Shown here: positions 54,772 through 64,000 of the stretch, piece by piece
Position numbering within the stretch: position 1 is the first letter of the stretch
Layout: each line of letters begins with the position of its first letter
Source of the DNA: Chrysomallon squamiferum
Lineage: Eukaryota > Mollusca > Gastropoda > Neomphalida > Peltospiridae
Direction of reading: 5' to 3'
Assembly (NCBI GenBank): GCA_012295275.1
Contig: CM022676.1
Coordinates: 9,876,086 to 9,940,085, forward strand
DNA length: 64,000 nt
Translations under genes and position numbers: made by a program
The notes under the pieces: generated by a model
The model's database searches: none
The model's input: only the letters and a program-made list of their open reading frames with translations
What the model was told of the DNA's origin: nothing

Positions 54772-56181
54772 GTAAGAATGTTTAGTCTATTCTAGCATTT
54801 AGCAAGACTTTGTGACGTCATCATTATTTTTTCCTTCTGTCTATTTTGACGGCAGATATGGGACATTTCAAGCCAACAGGTTGACGTCTATAAATACCTA
54901 CTCGTGTAGCTTGGCGCGGAACGCTTTGACATGTATACATAACAGGCAAGCGCAAAATTCGCTAAATAAACAAACTATTAACATAGACATTCATCTGAAC
55001 TAAGCTGTTTAAAGAACATTTACGAACATACAAATTAAATTTTGAACTGCATTAAACGGTTTAAATAAACTGTGAAATATATTTAGAATTTCTCTGGGTT
55101 TTTTTTTTATTATCGTTATTTTTATTTTAACTTTCTGACCAAATTAAAGTTTACACAGTATCACTGATACAGTATTAATAATTTCTCTGTTTTTAATTTA
55201 TTTTTTTATTTTTTTTTTTTTTTTTTTATTTAATTTTATTAGTAGTATTTTAAATTTACTAAAGGAGCATATAAGTAACATCAGTAAACATTTAAATGAT
55301 GAGAAAATATTCAACAAAAACAGATCGAATATATTTTTATTTTGTACTTATATGCTTTTAAACTTAAGTTTTGATGCATGTTATTATTTTTCTTTTTAAA
55401 TTATATTTCTTGTTTCTTTCATTACTTTACTTGCTGTATTGTATATAAAAAATAAATAAATAAAATTCCATGTAAATACAAAACTATTTTAATTTAATAA
55501 CTATTTCTGAATTCTTTAGCAGCTTAATTTTCATGCATACATAAACTAATGCAGGTAATAAAAACAGCTATTACAAAATTTAACTCACTTGATTCATAAT
55601 TTATGGATTTTTTTTATTTTTTCAAAAAGAAAAGAATGACAGAAATTAATCACTTAGGAAAAAAATAATGAATTAACAATGAATAATCAAAAGTAGAACC
55701 AGAGAATTCAAAGAAATGAAATGAAAACAGAGAAAGGAGAAAGGAATTAAAGAAGGAATAAATAAAAACAGAAAAAATAGAAGAAAGAAAGAAAAGAAAA
55801 AAAAAAGGAATAATGCAAATGTAGAAAAAGCAAATAGAGAAATAGGAAATAAAGATTGGAAAGAAAGGAAAAAGAAAAAAGTCAAAATACAAAATAAAAA
55901 CAGAAAGGAAAAAAGAAAAGATAAATAAATTAAGTAAATGAAGAAATAAATAAAGAAAAACGTAAAAGGAAAACAGGATAGAAGAAAGAAATGATCAAAA
56001 AAAAAAATCCTGTTATTAACGAGTGTACCAAACTTACAAAAATTTGCCTTCAGTTTGTTGCCCTGGGTAACCATTATTAAGAGGAAATGAGGGTTACAAA
56101 CCGGAGCTGACATCTTACAGAAATGTTTTATGTTTTTTCTTATGGAGTTTTTGTCATTTAAATTGCCTGTCATTATTTACA
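54772..56181. other. AT-rich spacer
   Basis: Poly-T at 55212-55227. An A/G-rich stretch at 55620-56010 gives Phe-rich minus-strand frames that are not genes. Confidence 0.55.
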
Positions 56182-56706
56182 CAGTGGAACCTTGGGTTAC
56201 GAACACCTCAAAGCAAGAACAAATCAGAGTACGAACCTTGATCTTGGGCAATTTTTGTCTTGGTTTATGAATAATGTCCCAAGTTACGAACTACAGCATC
56301 GCGCCACAACAAGCTTTCTTTTCGTTTCAGTTTTGACATCAACATCTTCTAAAGATAAGAATAGATGCATACATCAAAACTGAGGTCAAAATATGGATTA
56401 TAGCAAATGCCCTATAGCATATATATATATCATGAATTAGGGTCATTGGTCTTCAATATGCAGTTGCAGTTCAATAGCTTTTGCACTGAGATTGTGTATA
56501 TATTTTTCATTATACCTTGTCCAGTATGGTGCCCAAGTAAAACAAAAAATGAAAGTGATAATGCTGGTGGAAAGTATAAAAGTATCACAGTAGAGGTTAA
56601 GAAAGAAACAATTGCTAAACAGGAAAGTGGCATTTGTGTGTCTGACATCGCTTTGGTTTACGTACAATTCTGGAATGAATTAAGTTCGTAACCTGATGTT
56701 CCACTG
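56182..56706 (+). mobile_element. Second Tigger/pogo-like element, internally deleted (525 bp)
   Basis: The left end CAGTGGAACCTTGGGTTACG pairs with the right end (complement CAGTGGAACATCAGGTTACG). TA follows the right end (56707-56708). The left end is preceded by TACA rather than TA directly, so a 2-bp change is needed. The internal plus-strand fragment SITVEVKKETIAKQESG then ICVSDIALVY (about 56,575-56,660) resembles the Tigger N-terminal HTH. No DDE region. Confidence 0.8.
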
Positions 56707-57945
<1,239 letters not shown>

Positions 57946-58268
57946 GTGTATATAATCAGAAGGACTAATTGATGGAAGAAAGGCAGAGTATGATGAAAAA
58001 AAGAAATGAAGGAGGGAATGATTAAATTGAAGAATTAAAAGAAAGGAAGAATAAAAGAAATTATGATTATTCACACTTGAAATGTGTATGATTCAAGGGC
58101 ATTGGTTAATGGGTTAAGGGCAAATAACAAAAAAAAAAAAAAAAGGCATTAAGGTATGCTTGTCGTGGTTACAAACTCTTGACCCGGCTGTGCAGTAATC
58201 TTGATATGAAATCCACAGCCATGTGGTATTGTTTGTATTTTATAAACACCTTCACCTGAATACATCAG

Positions 58269-58536
58269 TGTCTCCACTCTCGGCTCTGATTGTGAACACT
58301 TGCGAGGCACTTGTCTCAGCCTGTCACCAAATTACACACTCCACAACACCACTGGTCAGTGCTGGACATGCCGGTCAGCCCCAGGCAGTGGACCTCCTGG
58401 CTCTGATCAATGACTTTGTGGTTGTTCCAGGCGTCTGTTAGAAATCTTTGATCCACAATCAAACTGTTAATCTCTGGCTGCATGACTGAACCAAGCTGCT
58501 TTTACATCCCGTTTTAGTTCTGTGTGAGTAAATAAA
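58269..58536 (+). CDS. Candidate terminal exon with 3' UTR of an unidentified gene
   Basis: After an acceptor-like tgaatacatcag the open frame reads SPLSALIVNTCEALVSACHQ and ends ...LLALINDFVVVPGVC with TAG at 58439-58441. The patch is much richer in GC than its flanks and its composition is protein-like. AATAAA lies at 58531-58536, about 90 bp past the stop, followed by gatctcttcacttc. No preceding exon was identified and no family recognised. It could also be a retrocopy or transposon piece. Confidence 0.35.
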
Positions 58537-58559
58537 GATCTCTTCACTTCACATGACGA

Positions 58560-59035
58560 TTTGCACTGGTTTCACAGCAATTTACTGTAGGCATAAAAGA
58601 AAAAAATATATCTTATGAGCTCTTGTTTTCATAACAGTTACTTTAGGCAGAAAATAAGATAAATATCTTGTGGGGAATTTTTTTCAAAATAATTACCACA
58701 GACATTAAATAAAAAAATATGTTGTATTGGCAACTGTTTTCAATGTAATTACTGTAGGCATAAAATATAACTTACAGGAAATTGTTGATGTAATAACAAA
58801 ATAATTGCTGTAGACATAAAATTAAATAAACGTATAACTTACAGGAAATTGTTTTTCAAAATAATCACTGAAGGCAGAAAATAAAAAAGTTATTTCGTGG
58901 GTGTTTATATGTTAAAAATAATTTCTTTATCTAATAGGCTCAAAATAATAAAAATACATAATGATATGGGCAATTGTGTTAAAAATACTTACTGTAGACA
59001 TGTAATAAAATGTGTATGTTACAGGTGATTGTTAA
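58560..59035. repeat. Degenerate tandem repeat of about 65-70 bp
   Basis: aattactgtaggcataaaat followed by cttacaggaaattgttttca and aaaata recurs about seven or eight times with divergence. AT-rich spacer follows to 59700. Confidence 0.7.
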
Positions 59036-59734
59036 TTAGTGTCAGTTTACGTCTGATCATGTATTACGTGAATTATTAAAATTGTTATGTCACTGGGTTG
59101 ATTAATCAGTTTGTCCTTAGTTGTTAAAAAGGATGCTGCTCAGAAGATGTTACAGCTGATTGTTTGTTATGAAAATTATGCTACAGTATAGAATTACGAA
59201 AAATATGTTGCTGGTGCATTACTTCAGGTATATTATGGGTAATCATTTAATTTGTAAAGTATAATGAGTTCAGTTAATAAGTATGGAGAACGCATTATTC
59301 TGTTAATTATTAAAAATAGGTTACTGCAGTATTAGTGTTTATGGAAAAGACATTAAAGCAATTATTTTATTATCAAAGTATGGGAAGTATGAATCTCATT
59401 TTCACAAACTGCACGAGCATAAACTGTGATAATTTATAGTCAGATATTGCGTGTTGGAAATGTATATTATCATGCTTTAACAAATAACATCTGTAATTAT
59501 GCACATTACTGTAAATTATAAGAGGTTAATTTACAGACAATACTTTAAGGAGGAAATTGTTAATTGTCGTCATTATACAATTTTACAATATTGTTCCTGC
59601 CAGTTGATTGTGGGTTATGGTAAGTTAAAGTGACATTGTATAATACATTTAATACAAGAAACATGTAGTATCAAATAATCTGCATATTGATCCACTGATA
59701 TATATTAACTGTATATCATTCATATATATATACA

Positions 59735-59873
59735 TTTGTGTGTGTATATATAGACACACACATACATACATACATATTTACAGACACACATGCAAACACA
59801 CACACACACACAGATATATATATACACACACACACATACATATACATATATATATATACTCACATAAATATAC

Positions 59874-59906
<33 letters not shown>

Positions 59907-59920
59907 CACACATATACACA
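59735..59920. repeat. CA/TA compound microsatellite
   Basis: ACAC, TACA and TATA runs. Periodic His-Thr-Tyr and Tyr-Val-Cys frames on both strands are artefacts. Confidence 0.93.
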
Positions 59921-60179
59921 CATAAACAAATATTAAAAAATAGACCTTTAACGTGGGTATTTGTATAAGATCTAAGCTATGTAGATAGAGATATAGATAT
60001 ACACTTAAAATTATTTATAGTTAATACATATTACTGCATAATCTATATACTGATTCAGGACAAATCCATTAAAAATGTGAACAAGATGAATCTATAAGCA
60101 CATAATCTATATATCTACATAGCTTAGATCTTGTACAAATACCCACGTTAAAGGTCTATTTTTTAATATTTGTTTATGG
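59921..60179. mobile_element. Inverted-repeat (foldback) element, 66-bp arms
   Basis: The left arm 59921-59986 (cataaacaaatattaaaaaa then tagacctttaacgtgggtat) is matched by the reverse complement of 60114-60179 with a single visible mismatch. The spacer is about 127 bp. No coding sequence inside. High arm identity suggests a recent origin. Confidence 0.8.
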
Positions 60180-61680
60180 ATATAGAGTAATGTACAGATG
60201 TATATTAAATACATATTTTTTCAGCATTCATGGATACCATACATTGCACATACTCACACATACATCATACATGAAAACACACACTCACCATATACACTCA
60301 CACTCACATTTATATAAAATAAACATTAACTTGTATGCAGATGTATAGACTAAATAATTTAAACCAAATATTTTTAAGATGTTTCATTTACTATTACAAT
60401 ATCTATTCTATACATATGATAAACACACTGACACAAACAAATACTACTAACAATTCTGCATTATCTGTATTTATAAATAAACAGAATGTACCTATTAACA
60501 CTACATAATGACATTTTCTCACTTACAAAGAATGGGCTTTACCTGTTCAGGTTGTAATTACACCACTTCAAATTTCAAATAGAGCACACCTGAGCACATT
60601 ATCTGATTTTAACAATGAAGAAAGGAAAGAAAAAAATAAATCTTCGGAAACATCTTTCTGTGAAGAAAGCAAAAAAACCATCAGAAATACCTGTCAATGA
60701 ATTTACACACCTTTTTTTTTTTTTTTTTTTTTTTTTTTATCTTTTTAATGGGTTTTTTTTTTTTTTTTTTTTTTAAATGCAGGCATATAATTCTTAACAT
60801 ACTCGGCAGATATAAAACACTGTTTACTTTTCTGTTACCTTTGTACACCTTTGAAACCTCCCCTGGTCGTCTTTAGTACCTAACAGTGTATGTATAAATT
60901 ACAGGTGACATTTTTATACAGGTAATTCTGAATTATGGACCAAGGACTTGAATGGTAGGGTACCTGGTTGTATTTGCTCTGTATTCAGAGTTGTATAATA
61001 GAAAGTTTTGTACCAAATGCTATTCATGGAGGAGGGGTTTTGCACATGTTCAAATTTACTCTGTATAAATACACTTGAAACACCAAAATAAATATTGTCC
61101 ATAAGGATTTTGACAGATATAAAATTTGTTCTGTCTACAAATAGAGATAAAAAATTACAGAGAAAGGCGAAAGATGGGAGTTTTAAAATTTTACTTTCTT
61201 TTGCATTGACTAATACACCTTATGAAAAACTTGTACAAGATTTTGAAAATTCAAATTTGCTTTGAAGTAACAGATATAAAATAATGTACTGAAAATTGTT
61301 TGCAGAGGATTTTGAAAATTAACTTTTTTTTTTTTTTTTTTTTTGATAAAACCATATGAAAAGGTATACAGAACAAAATTTTGAAAATACAAATTTAACA
61401 TGAAGTAATGAATTATAAAATGACATTCAAAAATTGTAAAGCATTTTGAGACTTTTAATTCAGTTTTGTTTTTATTTCAGATTATTCTTTGAAGTAATGG
61501 ATACAAAATAATATTTTTAAAAATGTGTGTAGAAAATATTTAACTTTGTTCTGCATATTCATAAATATATGAAAACTCTTATAAACAACAAAATTATGAA
61601 GTTTCAGATTTGCTCTATGGTAATGCATACAAAATGCCGAACTAAAAATTATCCATCTTCATAAATTTACTGTATGAGAA
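60180..61680. other. AT-rich spacer with poly-T and degenerate repeats of about 110 bp
   Basis: Poly-T at 60713-60739, 60750-60775 and 61325-61345. From 60,900 on, gaagtaatggatacaaaata with ttttgaaaattcaaatttgc recurs loosely. Confidence 0.5.
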
Positions 61681-61685
61681 CTTCT

Positions 61686-61686
61686 A

Positions 61687-61740
<54 letters not shown>

Positions 61741-61750
61741 TAATAAAAAA
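61686..61750. repeat. (AAT)n microsatellite
   Basis: About 17 AAT units. Confidence 0.95.
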
Positions 61751-61899
61751 TTAAAAAATAAATTTAGTTTTCAAATTAACAAATTAACCATGGTCTGTTG
61801 GGCATCTTGTTGCAGTTTTTTCTGCATTTATTACAAAGTATATACATATAGTTTCAAATTAAAAACATACAGTATAAATCTGCACACTGCTATTTTACC

Positions 61900-62720
61900 A
61901 TGTATCAGATTTGCTTTACAGTTCACAGACATATAAAAAGTCTTAAAGACTTTTTTCGCAGGCAGTTTTCAGAATTGGCCTCTGTTACTGATGTTGCCAA
62001 AAGCTACAAGAGCAACCCATATTGTTAAGTAGCAGCAAGAAATCTTTTTCTATACTTATCATACAGGATCTTATGCTTGGGCTTGTCTAGAAAAAGCTTT
62101 CTTTTGATGCTGAATATTGAATAGAATATGGTGAGTGAGTGCAACAAGGGTGTGTTGCCCTCACAGTGATAATAATGTATCTTGACCTTGTTTTGATTCA
62201 GAATCTTGTGCTCCTCTTGGATGAGAAATAACATACGAAGAAAACAGCATATACAATGTTTTAGTACAGAATTTTATTACTGTAGCAAGGGTTCTTTTAT
62301 ATTCATTGCTTCCCCCAACCACAGAGTGATGATAAAATACCTTGACCTGTGAATCATTGGTTAGAATGGGAAATACAGTGTGAAGAATAAAGCATGCAAG
62401 TTTGATGCAAACATGTTACTATATAATTATATATAAGGTATATTGTATATGGATAGCTTGACCTTTGATGAGGAATGTTGAAATGGAATATAAGACAAAG
62501 ACAAAGAAGCATAAACTCTTGATGCACAATTTTATTATTGCAATAATAAGGAACTTTTTTACAGCACTCCCCACCCCCATATATCCATAATAACACATCT
62601 TGACCCTTTGTATTCTGCACTGGTTGGAACGGCAAAAAACCCCACAATAAGATGGTTGTACACAGACCCCCAGAATCAATAAGAAATGTTTTTATTGCTT
62701 TTTGTTCAGGCATGTTTCAA
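61900..62720. repeat. Degenerate tandem repeat of about 170-210 bp
   Basis: Copies share gtgataataatgtatcttga (variants at about 62165, 62325 and 62585), acaattttattactgtagca, and aatacagtgtgaagaataaa. Three to four decayed copies. Minus-strand open frames here (62354-62713) overlap in two frames and are not supported. Confidence 0.55.
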
Positions 62721-63000
62721 CAGCCTTCCTTGTGAATGTTTTTCAGAAAGAGTTTGTGTCTCAATAAAAACCACTGAGGCTTGAAATCTACAAACGGCCC
62801 AAAAGATCTGTTGCTGAGTGTGTTGTCGCTGTTAACACGGGAATGTTCCGGTAAAAACTTCACATCGTCAGTCACACGATTGGCGATAATGTACGAATGT
62901 CAAACCAGTGTAAATGAATAAACTTGTTGAAGTTGGCTGGTTAATTATAAAAAAATATATAAAATAAATAAAAATAAATAAAAATATTTGTCTGGGTGAT
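62721..63000. other. Spacer, nothing recognised
   Basis: Moderately GC-richer stretch around 62,790-62,900 without an open frame or repeat. Confidence 0.45.
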
Positions 63001-63960
63001 TAATCACCTGGCAGAATTGTGACTCTTAAGGAGGATGTTGTGTTTAAACATGATATCCCAGTCTTGCCTCCAGTAAAGAGCTGATATTTGTTTTCTTTTC
63101 TTCTTGTTTTTTATTTTAAATTTTAAAAAAATGTTATACTGCAAGTCTCATCATCTTATAAGATTGCAAGTGTTACGTAATGAGTAAACGTGATATCTCG
63201 ATCTTGCCTCCTCCAACAAGGAGCACATGTTTTTGGTTACAAATATAATCTGAAATATTTAACCATCTGTCATTAACTTCAGACTCATCAACCTATAAAA
63301 AAATAATTTTAGCTCCAGGGAAACATTGTTGTGTAATGTGTTAACTTAATACCTCGATCCTCATTTAAAAAAATAAGCTCAAGTGTTTTGTGACAGGTTT
63401 AAAGTTATGGTTATCCATCTTTTCTTAGTACCTTATTCAGTTTCATCAAATCAAACGCTTTTGACTTCTAAGTAAGATAATGTATTAACTTGATATCCCA
63501 ATCTAACTTCCGTTGAGGAGCTTGTTTTTGTTTATAAATATAACAGTTATAATGTATCATGTTCTGATTCCTCGACAGATACTGTAATTTAAAAAACAAA
63601 ATTGATACCAAGGAAGATGTTACAATTTAATGATGTGTAATGTAAACTTGATATCCCATTCTTAATTATGGGTATAAGATTATGGTAAATGTTTAACAAT
63701 CTGCTGTCAATAGCTTGTTCATTCTCATCAACACTTCTGTTGCAAGTGAAATGTTTTAGGTGAAGAGAAAACCTGATATCCCAATCCTGCCACCAACAAA
63801 GAACACATGGTTTTTTCGTCATGGTTACAAAGTTAATGAAAAAGGTTTACCCATCTTCTGCCAGTACGTCTTCAGCTTTAGGCTCCAAGGAAGATGTTAT
63901 GAGTAAAACGTGATATCCCAACAATGAGCTTACGCTTTCTGTCCTGGATATAGAATTACT
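63001..63960. repeat. Degenerate tandem repeat, about 130-155 bp unit, at least 7 copies
   Basis: Each copy contains acttgatatcccaatcttgc or a variant (at about 63050, 63190, 63340, 63490, 63650, 63770 and 63912), then a caacaaggagcacatgtttt-type motif, ggttacaaatata, and tttaaccatc. It continues to the end of the window. Confidence 0.75.
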
Positions 63961-64000
63961 ACATAACTTTATCCATCATTAACCATTAGTGTGTTCAATC

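Noticed and set aside
55650-56173. Phe-rich membrane-like minus-strand frames
   Set aside because: They translate an A/G-rich simple tract in more than one frame and have no family resemblance.
62354-62713. 119-codon and overlapping 86-codon minus-strand frames
   Set aside because: They overlap in different frames inside decayed tandem repeats, and there is no domain.

Overview
This is AT-rich animal DNA with GT-AG introns, many microsatellites and minisatellites, and pogo/Tigger-type transposon remnants. An FkbM-like methyltransferase gene with a membrane anchor, C2H2 zinc-finger genes and a large gene of cysteine-rich modules together suggest a spiralian, most likely a mollusc. That assignment is inference. 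I see no rRNA, tRNA or CRISPR array.

1-28 kb (+ strand): the 3' part of one large gene whose 5' end lies upstream of the window. It is a tandem array of symmetric phase 1-1 exons, each coding one small six-cysteine module (pattern C-x5-C-x-P-x-G ... C-x-C ... W-x-C ... C-x-G). I number them m1 to m26: 25 recognisable modules plus one degenerate copy (m5). A short basic C-terminal exon follows, giving about 1,330 residues in this window. The module resembles the first subdomain of VWC, or FN1, with an extra cysteine, but I cannot assign it to a named family. Modules m4-m8 carry a His-Pro-Gly-Pro tandem repeat and lie on repeated blocks of about 2 kb. The introns are very unusual. Two unrelated minisatellites (23/24 bp before m4-m8, 34 bp before m21) have units that straddle the 3' splice junction, so each real acceptor follows a run of decoy acceptors. 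Two other exons (m11, m22) have duplicated 5' splice junctions.

28-34 kb: AT-rich spacer and one intronless FkbM-like methyltransferase gene (30,981-31,982, +). A perfect 20-bp palindrome lies about 470 bp upstream of it.

34-38.4 kb (- strand): a nine-finger C2H2 gene made of two four-finger blocks plus one finger. Its reading frame changes three times; two of the changes coincide with GT/AG splice-like sites.

46.2-50.2 kb (- strand): a three-exon gene for a charged, nuclear-looking protein with one C2H2-type finger. The frame is interrupted twice in the last exon.

50-64 kb: mostly spacer. It holds three inverted-repeat elements, a second Tigger remnant, two promoter-like patches (TGACGTCA, CACGTG and CCAAT motifs; a candidate first exon at 54.7 kb), a candidate terminal exon with AATAAA at 58.3-58.5 kb, and diverged tandem repeats to the end of the window.
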